This document shows, piece by piece, positions 8,051 to 15,709 of a stretch of 64,000 nucleotides of DNA (its first letter is position 1; each line of letters begins with the position of its first letter). The translations under genes were made by a program, and so were the position numbers. Below the pieces are notes generated by a model. The model was not told the origin of the DNA, searched no databases, and was given only the letters and a program-made list of their open reading frames with translations. This stretch comes from DASZTV01 sp035550655 (GTDB taxonomy: Bacteria; Actinomycetota; Actinomycetes; JAFAQI01): NCBI GenBank assembly GCA_035550655.1, contig DASZOU010000034.1, positions 1-64,000 on the forward strand, read 5' to 3'.

Positions 8051-9751
8051 ATGGGTCCGGCTGCCGCGACGCTGCGGCGACCCGCGTCGTGGCGCCGGAC
8101 CCTCACCTCGGTTGCGCTCACCGTCGGCTTGGCAGGCGGCGTCGTCCTAGCCAGTGCTGCGCCCGCGTCCGCGCACGCGGTGCTCGAGCAGACCACGCCG
8201 GTGCAGGGCAGCGAGATCCACAAGGCCCCCACGATGGTGTCGCTGCGGTTCGGCGAGGCCGTCGGCATCGATAACCAGTCGTTGGAGGTCACGAACCCCT
8301 CGGGCACGCGCGTGGACAAAGCGGATGTCCACCATCCGGGTGGTGACCAGCGCGCGGTGGTGGTGGATCTCAAGTCGGGCCTCGCCAAGGCGTCGTACAC
8401 GGTGACATGGCACGTGGTCAGTGCCGACAGCCACCCTGTCGGCGGCACCTTCACCTTCGGCTACGGCGTGCCCCCCGGCACGGCGCCGGCAGTTCCGACC
8501 GGTCCGATCAGCGTCAGGGCGCTGCACTACATCGGCAGGTTCAGCGCCTTCTGTGGTTTGGCACTATTGCTCGGCGGTGTGGTCTTTCTGGTGTTGATCT
8601 GGCCGGCCGGGGCGACCGCCGACCGGGCGCGGCGGCTGATCGGTGCGGGCTGGCTGATCACCTTGTTGTCCGCCGTGCTGCTGTTTGTGATGGAAGGCCC
8701 CTACGGGCAGACCTTGGGCCTCGGCGTCGCGTTCCACCGATCGACCTTGTCCTCGACGCTGCACGAGCGCTACGGGCAGCTCATGCTTGCCCGGATCTGG
8801 CTTCTGCTGATCGCCCTACCAGCCTGGCGACTTCTGCCTGCGCGACGTCCCGACGAGCGTCGCCTCCTCGCCGTCGCGGGCCTCGGTCTTCTTCTGACGT
8901 ACTCGTTGGCCGAGCATTCCGGGCAGGGCATCGAGGTTCCCCTGGCCGCCACCGACGACGTCATTCACCTCGCGTCGGTGGCGGTCTGGCTCGGAGGTCT
9001 CGCCATGATCGTCGCCGCGCTTGCCCGGCAGCCGGCGACCACGGTCCGCAGTCTCGACCTCCGCGAGTGGTCACGTCTTGCGAGCACCGCCGTAGTGGTC
9101 CTGGTTCTGTCGGGCGCATATCTGACATGGCGCAACGTCGGCACCCTCCCAGCCTTGTGGTCCACCAGCTACGGTCGGCTGCTGCTGATCAAGTGGTGGG
9201 GGCTGATCCTGCTGCTTGTGTTGGGCAACCTCGGCCGAATGTGGGTGGCTCGCTGGACCGCTCCCGGCCGCACCCCGGCAGAGGACACCACTCGGAGGCT
9301 GCGCGCCTCCGTGTCGTTGGAAGTGATGATCGGCGTCTGCGTGCTCGCTGCCGCCGCAGCGTTGATCAACTCCGTTCCGGGTCGTCAGGCCTACGCCCCC
9401 GCGTACACCGCGCGCGCCAAGGCCGAGGATGCGGTTGGCAAGCTGCTCGACGTTCGTGTCCACCTATCGTCGACGAGAGCAGGCCCCGTCTCGGTGACCG
9501 CGGACGTCACCGACTCAGCCGATCACGACGTCGCGCTGAGCGGCATCTCGGCTGACGTGGAGCAGGTCGGTCAGACGCTCGAGCCGGTGCGCTTCACCAT
9601 GACCGATCCGGACCTGGGGCGGGGACATGGCAGTGTTGATGGCGTCGTGATTCCCGCGCCCGGTCAGTGGCAGATGATCCTGCAGATCGTCACGCCGGAT
9701 GGCGACGATTACGCGGCGGAGGTGTACTTCACCATCAAGGCGGCGACCTGA
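8051..9751 (+). CDS. CopC-CopD fusion, copper transport/resistance protein
   Basis: 566 aa from the ATG at 8051, after a GAAGAGG Shine-Dalgarno; a GTG six bases upstream is also possible. Residues 1-41 are a signal peptide ending ASA|H42. The CopC domain (about 42-145) has the N-terminal HAVLEQTTP and VSADSHPVGGTF motifs that carry copper histidines. Then come about eight membrane helices of the CopD domain (about 155-440) and a soluble C-terminal beta domain (about 455-566). CopC binds copper outside the cell and CopD is thought to import it. It ends the plus-strand copper block; the next gene is convergent, 16 bp away. Confidence 0.9.
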   Translation: MGPAAATLRRPASWRRTLTSVALTVGLAGGVVLASAAPASAHAVLEQTTPVQGSEIHKAPTMVSLRFGEAVGIDNQSLEVTNPSGTRVDKADVHHPGGDQRAVVVDLKSGLAKASYTVTWHVVSADSHPVGGTFTFGYGVPPGTAPAVPTGPISVRALHYIGRFSAFCGLALLLGGVVFLVLIWPAGATADRARRLIGAGWLITLLSAVLLFVMEGPYGQTLGLGVAFHRSTLSSTLHERYGQLMLARIWLLLIALPAWRLLPARRPDERRLLAVAGLGLLLTYSLAEHSGQGIEVPLAATDDVIHLASVAVWLGGLAMIVAALARQPATTVRSLDLREWSRLASTAVVVLVLSGAYLTWRNVGTLPALWSTSYGRLLLIKWWGLILLLVLGNLGRMWVARWTAPGRTPAEDTTRRLRASVSLEVMIGVCVLAAAAALINSVPGRQAYAPAYTARAKAEDAVGKLLDVRVHLSSTRAGPVSVTADVTDSADHDVALSGISADVEQVGQTLEPVRFTMTDPDLGRGHGSVDGVVIPAPGQWQMILQIVTPDGDDYAAEVYFTIKAAT

Positions 9752-9767
9752 ACGCTGAACGCGTTGA

Positions 9768-10421
9768 TCAGTCGCTGATGAATCCCAGCCGCCGCAGGCC
9801 GTCGCAGAGGTCCATGAGGGTATCGATCCGCAGGTGGGCTTGTTCGGCGCGCGGCGATTCCGCCTGCAGCGTTCCCCACGGCCCGCGACGGAGGTGCACT
9901 GCGACCATGCCGGCGGTTCGCGATGGCAGTACGTCGTTGTCGACTCGGTCCCCGACGTATGCGATGCAGTCGGGCCCCGCCGCCAGGACGTCGCAGACCC
10001 GCCGAAAGAACGCAGGGTCGGGTTTGGCCACCCCCCATTCCGCAGAGGTCGCCACCGAGTCGACCGGGAGGGTCGCGAGAAAGGGACCGGCCTCGAGGGG
10101 TTGGTTCGCCATGATGGCCAGTCGCAGGCCCGCCTGCCGGAGTTCGGTCAGCGTGGGCAAGGCGTCGTCGTACAGATCGTCGGCGTCGAAGCCCCATGCC
10201 AGGCCCGCCCGGGCTTTTCGCCGCTCCTCGGCCGCGAGGTCGAAGTCCGCTCGGAAGAACGAGAAGACGTCGGTGTGAGGGCGGCCGGCCGCGATGACCG
10301 CACCGAGAGTGGCGAAGAAGGACAGTTCGGAGACGCCGAGGTACTCAGCCCATCGGCGCCAGTTGCGGGTTTCGTCGACCAGCGTCTCGCCGAGATCGAA
10401 CACGACCCAGCGGTCGCCCAT
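9768..10421 (-). CDS. HAD-superfamily hydrolase
   Basis: About 217 aa from the ATG at 10421; upstream in-frame codons (GTG at 10433, frame to 10508) would overlap the next gene. Motif I is FDLGETLVDE, motif II lies in LAIMANQP, and motifs III/IV in VAKPDPAFF and YVGDRVDND. In motif I the second Asp of the usual DxD is Gly, as in the FDxGETLVDE subgroup, so general acid chemistry may differ from standard phosphatases. The substrate is unknown. It is the last gene of the minus-strand set with the cupredoxin and Tat genes, though a metal-related role is not implied. Confidence 0.8.
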   Translation of the reverse strand: MGDRWVVFDLGETLVDETRNWRRWAEYLGVSELSFFATLGAVIAAGRPHTDVFSFFRADFDLAAEERRKARAGLAWGFDADDLYDDALPTLTELRQAGLRLAIMANQPLEAGPFLATLPVDSVATSAEWGVAKPDPAFFRRVCDVLAAGPDCIAYVGDRVDNDVLPSRTAGMVAVHLRRGPWGTLQAESPRAEQAHLRIDTLMDLCDGLRRLGFISD

Positions 10422-10452
10422 GTCAATCGGCACGGAACCGACGGTAGCGCCG

Positions 10453-10890
10453 TCAGGTGTGCGCAGATCCCCTCCGGCGAGGGCCAAGTAGCAGGCCCGC
10501 TGCAGCACTCAGCGCTGCGCCTGCCTCGGCGTACGCCGTCAATGTCTTCTGCCCGAACCAGACCGGCTCGTACATGTTCGGCAGCGGGCCGAGCGAACCC
10601 ACGTTGACGTAGCGGTACAGCATCACCGCACCGAACGCCGACGCCGCGACGAGAAGCGCAAGCGCGTACGCGGCGCGCCGCCACGGCGTCACGAGAACGG
10701 CGGCGGCCGCCGCCAGAGCCACCACTGCCTCGACTCGGAAGAGCGCGCCTTGGCTGATCGTGCCGCCGACCGGGTCGTAGTTGCTCGCCAGCCGCAGGTG
10801 AACGACGGCATCGATCACCAGGCCTGCTGAGGCCAGCACTGCACACAACACGTCCGGCGCCCCGCGGTAGGCGCGGAGCAGCCGCTTCAT
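10453..10890 (-). CDS. Small four-helix integral membrane protein, unknown function
   Basis: 145 aa, ATG start 6 bp after the cupredoxin stop. Four hydrophobic stretches (about 13-30, 50-68, 75-92 and 117-135) suggest a compact membrane bundle. No metal or catalytic motif stands out; the loop with GPLPNMYEP between helices 3 and 4 is the most distinctive part. Tight coupling to the cupredoxin gene suggests a partner for electron or copper transfer (inference). I do not recognise a named family. Confidence 0.65.
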   Translation of the reverse strand: MKRLLRAYRGAPDVLCAVLASAGLVIDAVVHLRLASNYDPVGGTISQGALFRVEAVVALAAAAAVLVTPWRRAAYALALLVAASAFGAVMLYRYVNVGSLGPLPNMYEPVWFGQKTLTAYAEAGAALSAAAGLLLGPRRRGSAHT

Positions 10891-10896
10891 CGCCGG

Positions 10897-11271
10897 CTAC
10901 TTCCTGGTCACGGTGATGGTGGCGTGCATGTACTGATGAATCGAGCAGATGTAGTTGTACGTGCCCGCCTTGGTGAAGGTGTGGGTGTACTGCTGGCCCC
11001 GGCTGAGATCTCCCGAGTCGAAGTCGCCTGCGTCGGTGGCGGTGTGAACGGTGCTGTCCTGATTCACGAAGGTGACTGTGGTGCCCACGGGGACGGTCAG
11101 CGTCGACGGGTGGAAGGCGAAGCCGGAGATGATGACGCGGTCGCCCGAGCTGACGGCGGACGAGGTGGGCCCGGACCCGGCGCCTGAGGTCGATTTCCCG
11201 CAGCCGATAGCCGCGACAGGGAGCGCGGCCAAGATGGCGGCGAGGGCAAGGCGCCGGGTCCGGGTGATCAT
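10897..11271 (-). CDS. Cupredoxin (plastocyanin-like) lipoprotein
   Basis: 124 aa with a GGAG Shine-Dalgarno. The lipobox ends at C24. Type 1 copper ligands are all visible: H76 (STVHTA), C109, H112 and M115 in CSIHQYM. The domain fills residues 45-124, a minimal plastocyanin/amicyanin-like fold. It should carry single electrons on the outer face of the membrane. Neighbours are two exported ferritin-like proteins and a membrane protein, suggesting a small redox chain. The copper supplier could be the nearby SCO/PCuAC/CopCD set. Confidence 0.88.
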   Translation of the reverse strand: MITRTRRLALAAILAALPVAAIGCGKSTSGAGSGPTSSAVSSGDRVIISGFAFHPSTLTVPVGTTVTFVNQDSTVHTATDAGDFDSGDLSRGQQYTHTFTKAGTYNYICSIHQYMHATITVTRK

Positions 11272-11280
11272 GCTGAACTC

Positions 11281-12072
11281 CTACGCGGTCAGCGCGGAGG
11301 GCTGGACCGCACCGGAGATGCCGATGTCGGCGTTCGGCACGGGGTACTGGCCGAGCACGAACAACAGGATGGCCTCGTGCATCGCTTCGACCGGAGCGAT
11401 CGACGCCGCTGTCGCGATGCCGCCGGGATCCGAGACGTTCGCGGCTGCGAAGACGTAGGTCTGCGCAGCGGCGCTCTCGAGGCCTTGGGCGACCTTCGCG
11501 ACGTCACCCAGGGTCTTCGCCGACTTCAACGCGGAGACGGCCTGCGGTGCAATGGTCAGCGGCGTACCCGTGACCTGCGGGAGACCGGCTCCCTTGAGCA
11601 CCGCGTTCCAAGCCGCGCTGTGATCGCGATGCTGCTTCTGCACGACCGTGGCGAACTCCGCGATTGCCGGCGGCACCTTCCCGTACACGCCTTTGCCGGC
11701 GTTGGAGAGCACGAGGCCGTAGCCCGCGACCGCGAGGTTCTCCAGCGCGGCGGCAAGCGCGACGACTTTGAGGTCACCCATGTACGGCGACGAGCCGCTG
11801 GGCGGGCTCGTGGTGCCGGTCGCTGCCTTTCCGCCGCTGCTGTTGCTCCCGCAGGCCGCGAGGACCCCGACACCTGCGACCGCGAGTGAGCCGAACAGCA
11901 GGCTTCGACGGCTGGCCTGCGATTGGGCGATGCCGGCGAGACGATCGGTCAGCGACGCCATGTTCTCGCGTACCTCCGCCATGGAATCCTCGTGCATGTC
12001 CTCGAGGTCCCGCGTCATCGCGGTGAGCTCGCGCTCCGAGATCGCGATCGGGTCCTTGTCGGGGGCGTTCAC
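11281..12072 (-). CDS. Ferritin-like exported Tat lipoprotein
   Basis: 263 aa, GTG start overlapping the upstream ferritin-like stop, with an AAGGAG site. After an unusually long cytoplasmic N-terminus (about 54 residues) comes S-R55-R56-SLLFG, a twin-arginine motif, a hydrophobic core and a lipobox at LAAC74. The mature part is a four-helix ferritin-like domain with E111, H148/H151, E199 and E229-x2-H232 as likely di-iron ligands. It resembles actinobacterial ferritin-like domain proteins of unknown function. The Tat genes lie just upstream, and Tat export fits a protein that folds with its metal inside. Iron storage, peroxide removal or oxidase chemistry are all possible. Confidence 0.8.
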   Translation of the reverse strand: MNAPDKDPIAISERELTAMTRDLEDMHEDSMAEVRENMASLTDRLAGIAQSQASRRSLLFGSLAVAGVGVLAACGSNSSGGKAATGTTSPPSGSSPYMGDLKVVALAAALENLAVAGYGLVLSNAGKGVYGKVPPAIAEFATVVQKQHRDHSAAWNAVLKGAGLPQVTGTPLTIAPQAVSALKSAKTLGDVAKVAQGLESAAAQTYVFAAANVSDPGGIATAASIAPVEAMHEAILLFVLGQYPVPNADIGISGAVQPSALTA

Positions 12073-12899
12073 TTGACGGCTCCTTCACTGGCCGGGGAGG
12101 CCGACTTGGTGGGGTAGAACGCATCCGGGAACCCGACGCTGCCGGCAGCCTTCGGGAGCTTGTTCAGCTTCGGCGGAAGTGCGATCAGCTGCGGCGCTCC
12201 GCCGTCGAGCAGAGCCTTCACCGCGAGCAGGATCGCCTTGTGTTGCGCCTCGACACCGGCGACACCGGCGAACAGCTGACGCAGGTCGCCGGTGGTCACC
12301 TGCGACACGTTCTTGGTGTATGTCTGCGCCGCGACGTCTTCCAGCGCGATGGCCAGTCCGACGACCGCGGCGGCGTTGGTCAGCTTTGGCTTCTGCGAGT
12401 TGACGTAGGCCAGGTACTTCGGGTCCGGCTGGTGCTGCTCCTTGCCGCCGAGCTGCTTGACGGCGGCGTTGAAGCCCTTGGCGTGGTCCTGGTGCTGCTT
12501 CATGGTCATCTGCGCGAACGCCTTGACGACGCCGTTGGCGGAGCTGCCTCCGATGAACGGCAGCCCGAGGGCGACGCCGTACGTCGCGACGGCAAGGTTC
12601 TCGATCGACGCGGCGGTCTGCAGCACCTGCACGTCGGTGTTGCCTGCGGCGAAGGCAGGCATTGCCGACGCCAGCACTGCCGCACCGGCAGCGCCTGCGA
12701 TGACGGTCCCGGCGCCGAGGCCGCGTGAACGCTCGAAGGATGACTCCTTCGCCGCGGCCACATAGTCCTTCAGCTGGTCACGACCAGTGCGCATCGCGTC
12801 CGCATGGAGGTCTTGCGACTCCTCCATGAGGACGGCGAGCCCAACGTCCGACGACACTGCGCCGTCCGACGACGCTGTGCCGTCCAATGAATCTGACAC
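12069..12899 (-). CDS. Ferritin-like exported protein
   Basis: 276 aa, GTG start with a perfect AAGGAGG site. About 56 polar residues precede a hydrophobic segment (61-83) ending near AFAA, so it is exported or anchored; the motif before it (ERSRG) is a weak twin-arginine variant. Ligands of a di-iron four-helix bundle are E100, H136/H139, E187 and E217-x2-H220. It is a clear paralogue of the next gene, and the two are translationally coupled. It follows tatB, so the Tat route is likely. I do not know a tested function for this family. Confidence 0.78.
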   Translation of the reverse strand: MSDSLDGTASSDGAVSSDVGLAVLMEESQDLHADAMRTGRDQLKDYVAAAKESSFERSRGLGAGTVIAGAAGAAVLASAMPAFAAGNTDVQVLQTAASIENLAVATYGVALGLPFIGGSSANGVVKAFAQMTMKQHQDHAKGFNAAVKQLGGKEQHQPDPKYLAYVNSQKPKLTNAAAVVGLAIALEDVAAQTYTKNVSQVTTGDLRQLFAGVAGVEAQHKAILLAVKALLDGGAPQLIALPPKLNKLPKAAGSVGFPDAFYPTKSASPASEGAVK

Positions 12900-13007
12900 C
12901 TTGCCTCCTTCTCGACGATCGCGTTGTCGATCGAATCGGTGGTGGTTCGCCGAGAAGTGGGATTCAGATCACCATGCGGCGGAGAAACTTTCGTGACCCG
13001 CGAAGTG

Positions 13008-13250
13008 CTACTGCTCGTCGAACACCGCGTCGGCGAGCCGGCGCGGATGCAGCGATGCGACGTCGAGATCCGCGAGCTCCGGGCCCAGCTCTGCCTTCAC
13101 CTCGGAGAGCGCGCCACGAGCGACTTCGCGAATCCGGCGGATCGTCTGAACCGCATGGCTGATCGCCCGGGGCAGCCGGTCGGGACCGAACAGCAACAAC
13201 CCGGCGGCCGCGATGAGGAGGATCTCGAACGGGCCGAGGTTTCCGATCAC
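13008..13250 (-). CDS. tatB: Twin-arginine translocase subunit TatB
   Basis: 80 aa from a GTG at 13250, four bases after the tatC stop, with GGAG upstream; the longer open frame would lie inside tatC. It starts IGNLGPFEILLIAAAGLLLFGP, the Glu-containing single membrane helix and FGP hinge of TatA/B proteins, then the amphipathic helix with DRLPRAISHAVQTIRRIREV. The conserved Glu in the helix favours TatB over TatA. It forms the receptor complex with TatC. Short for TatB (often over 100 aa). Confidence 0.82.
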   Translation of the reverse strand: MIGNLGPFEILLIAAAGLLLFGPDRLPRAISHAVQTIRRIREVARGALSEVKAELGPELADLDVASLHPRRLADAVFDEQ

Positions 13251-13254
13251 AAGG

Positions 13255-14115
13255 TCACGCTCCGAGGTCTGCGGTCGAGTCGAGCGAGGCCGCTTCGTCA
13301 TCGGCAAGCCCGGCGTAAGGCGAGGCGCTGAGGCGGCGGTCTCGTCGGCGGTCATGCGCGGTTGCGACGAGGAGCGCGAGGCCGAACAGCAATGACATCG
13401 GCCCGGCGAGCGCGAGCATCGTGAACGGATCCTGGCTCGGCGTCGCAACTGCGGCGAAGACGACGATGCCGAAGACGATCGCTCGGCCCCAGGACCGCAA
13501 CCGTTGGGCGGACAGGACCCCGACCCGGTTGAGCATCACGACGAGCAGCGGGAACTCGAACGAGACGGCGAAGACGAGAACCATCGTCAGGACGAAGGAC
13601 AGGTAGCTGTTGAACGTGAGCAGCGAGCTGATCCCTCCGCTGGCGAAGCCGAGCAGGAAGTGCAGGCTCTTGGCCAGCGTCAGCCAGGCGAACACTCCGC
13701 CGAGGGTGAACAGCGCCATCGATGCGGCGACGAAGGACAGCGCGTGCCGGCGCTCGTGCGCGTAGAGCGCGGGGGTGATGAATCGCCAGACCTGGTACAG
13801 CCAGATCGGTGCGGACAGCACGATCCCGGCGTACAACGACAGTTTCAACGTCAGCGTGAACGCGTCGAGCACACCAGTGACGACGAGCGCGCAACGGTCG
13901 TGGACGAGGCGGTAGCTGTCGGGCAGGCTGCAGTACGGGTGCGTCAGACCGCGCATCAGCCAGTGATGGAAGACGTAGGACACGATGGTCGCCACGACGA
14001 CCGCCACAATGCACACGCAGACGCGGTAGCGCAGCTCCCGAAGGTGCTGCTCCAAGGACATCCGCCCGTCCGGCGGCGCCGTGACACCGGCGCGAGCCGG
14101 ACGGGGCATCCTCAC
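13255..14115 (-). CDS. tatC: Twin-arginine translocase core subunit TatC
   Basis: 286 aa from a GTG at 14115; an ATG two codons in (14109) and M19 are alternatives. It has LEQHLRELRYR at the start, six membrane helices and the family phrase FELPL-like SFEFPLLVVML, with ATPSQDPFTML near the end. TatC recognises the twin-arginine signal and forms the translocation site with TatB and TatA. The order tatA-tatC-tatB is unlike the common tatABC. The downstream ferritin-like genes are likely substrates. Confidence 0.93.
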   Translation of the reverse strand: MRMPRPARAGVTAPPDGRMSLEQHLRELRYRVCVCIVAVVVATIVSYVFHHWLMRGLTHPYCSLPDSYRLVHDRCALVVTGVLDAFTLTLKLSLYAGIVLSAPIWLYQVWRFITPALYAHERRHALSFVAASMALFTLGGVFAWLTLAKSLHFLLGFASGGISSLLTFNSYLSFVLTMVLVFAVSFEFPLLVVMLNRVGVLSAQRLRSWGRAIVFGIVVFAAVATPSQDPFTMLALAGPMSLLFGLALLVATAHDRRRDRRLSASPYAGLADDEAASLDSTADLGA

Positions 14116-14125
14116 GTGCGGTCTG

Positions 14126-14329
14126 TCAGTGCGCGACGGGCTCGGCCGGCTGGGCGGGTGCCGCGCCGACGGCGGCTGGTTCGTCGTCGTGCAGCGACCG
14201 CAGCTCCGTCTTCATGATGCGTGCCGATCGCCCGAGCGAGCGTGCTGCGTCAGGCAGTCGCTTCGCGCCGAACAACAGCACGAAGACACCCGCCACGATC
14301 AATAGGTGCCAAGGTCCGAACTCGCCCAT
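14126..14329 (-). CDS. tatA: Twin-arginine translocase subunit TatA/E
   Basis: 67 aa from the ATG giving MGEFGPWHLLIVAG; an in-frame ATG at 14356 would add nine residues. One membrane helix, the FGAKRLPDAAR hinge and an amphipathic helix (SLGRSARIMKTEL), then a polar Pro/Ala tail, are the standard TatA layout. TatA oligomers form the pore. It heads the tat genes, and the lipid operon ends 76 bp upstream on the same strand. Confidence 0.88.
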   Translation of the reverse strand: MGEFGPWHLLIVAGVFVLLFGAKRLPDAARSLGRSARIMKTELRSLHDDEPAAVGAAPAQPAEPVAH

Positions 14330-14404
14330 GGGTCGCTCCCGATGCTTCGCCGCCACGTGTGTGGCGTGGTCTCGAGAGGTGTTCGCCCGGCGCGCCGGTT
14401 TGGA

Positions 14405-15709
14405 TCAACCGCGCCGGCTGGTCGTTGCCACCCCCGCAGTGCTCGGCTCCCAGCCGGTTCGTGTGGCGGGCATGCCGCTGACGCCCGCGACGGTCGGCTT
14501 CACCGCGACGATCTGGTCGACGCCCATCCGGTTCTCGGCGAAGGCCAGCGCGCCACCCGCGAGGTACAACCGCCACACCCGTGCTTGTGTCATGCCGACG
14601 GCAGCGACGACGTCGTCCCATCGCGTGTCGAGCTGCCGCTGCCAGGCGTGCACCGTGTGCACGTAGTGCTCGCGCATGGCGTGCACGTCGCGCAGCTCGA
14701 GGCCGGCTTCGGCCAGAACCGCCAGCGTCTCGTGCACCGGGCGCATGTGCATGTCCGGCGCGATGAAACGCTCGATGAACGGCCCGCCTCCGGGACGCGA
14801 GCCGCCGCGCGACATCTGCTGGATGAGCAGCCGGCCCTGTGGGGCGAGCAGCCGGTGCAGTGCCGCAGCGAAGGCCGGGTAGTTGCCGGCACCGACATGC
14901 TCACCCATCTCGATCGCGGTGATCGCGTCGTACGGGCCGTCGGTCAGGTCGCGATAGTCGAGCAGGCGTAGCTCGACGAGATGACCGAGACCGAGCGTCT
15001 CGACGCGATCGGTGGCGAACGCGAGCTGCTCCGCCGAGATCGTGATGCCGGTCACCCGCGCGCCGTAGTCCCGCGCGGCATGAACCGCCAGCGCACCCCA
15101 GCCGCAGCCGACGTCGAGCAGATGGCTTCCGGGGCCGACCCCGAGCTTGCGGCAGATCATGTCGAGCTTGTCGCGTTGCGCATCGCCGATGTCGTACGAC
15201 GAGTTCTCCGACGTCCAGTAGCCGCTGGAGTACGCCATGTTCTCGTCGAGAAGCAACGAGTAGAGGGTGTTGGAGACGTCGTAATGGTGATGGATGACGG
15301 CCGCGTCGCGTCGCCGGCTGTGCAGGCGGCCGCGCGGCACGAGCTCGCCCTCGGGCCTCGCCGGCCGGCGCCAGGCGCCGTGACGGGCGAGCAGCCCGAC
15401 TCCTCGCAGGACGGTCATCGGGCCGATCCCGCGGCGATCCGGCAGGTCGCGAAGCACTGCCCACACCGCCGACAGCCCGGCTGCGATGTCGCCCTCGATG
15501 TCGAGGTCCCCGGTGATGTAGGCGCGGGCGAGGCCGAGCTCTCCCGGCGCCCACGCGATGTGTGCGCAGGCGCGCGGCGACCGCAACACCACGCACGGAG
15601 CGTCCGCCGGGCCGGCGGTGCTGCCGTCCCAGGCGCGGACGCTGACCGGCAGCCGTCCACCGAACAGTGGTGCCACCAGGGCCTCGATCTCAGTGGCGAC
15701 TGTTGTCAT
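14405..15709 (-). CDS. Cyclopropane-fatty-acid synthase-like SAM methyltransferase (copy 2)
   Basis: 434 aa from the ATG at 15709, whose ATGA overlaps the previous stop; the open frame extends upstream inside that gene. The C-terminal two thirds carry the SAM motif LLDVGCGWGALAVHAA, VTGITISAEQ and the EMGEHVG loop, as in CFA synthases that methylate or cyclopropanate double bonds in membrane phospholipid acyl chains. The N-terminal 140 residues are the membrane-binding domain. At the place where E. coli CFA synthase has YSC, this protein has YSS. The cluster context (FAD, DUF1365, ECF sigma) points to stress-driven membrane lipid change. Product (cyclopropane or methyl branch) is not deducible. 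Confidence 0.85.
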   Translation of the reverse strand: MTTVATEIEALVAPLFGGRLPVSVRAWDGSTAGPADAPCVVLRSPRACAHIAWAPGELGLARAYITGDLDIEGDIAAGLSAVWAVLRDLPDRRGIGPMTVLRGVGLLARHGAWRRPARPEGELVPRGRLHSRRRDAAVIHHHYDVSNTLYSLLLDENMAYSSGYWTSENSSYDIGDAQRDKLDMICRKLGVGPGSHLLDVGCGWGALAVHAARDYGARVTGITISAEQLAFATDRVETLGLGHLVELRLLDYRDLTDGPYDAITAIEMGEHVGAGNYPAFAAALHRLLAPQGRLLIQQMSRGGSRPGGGPFIERFIAPDMHMRPVHETLAVLAEAGLELRDVHAMREHYVHTVHAWQRQLDTRWDDVVAAVGMTQARVWRLYLAGGALAFAENRMGVDQIVAVKPTVAGVSGMPATRTGWEPSTAGVATTSRRG

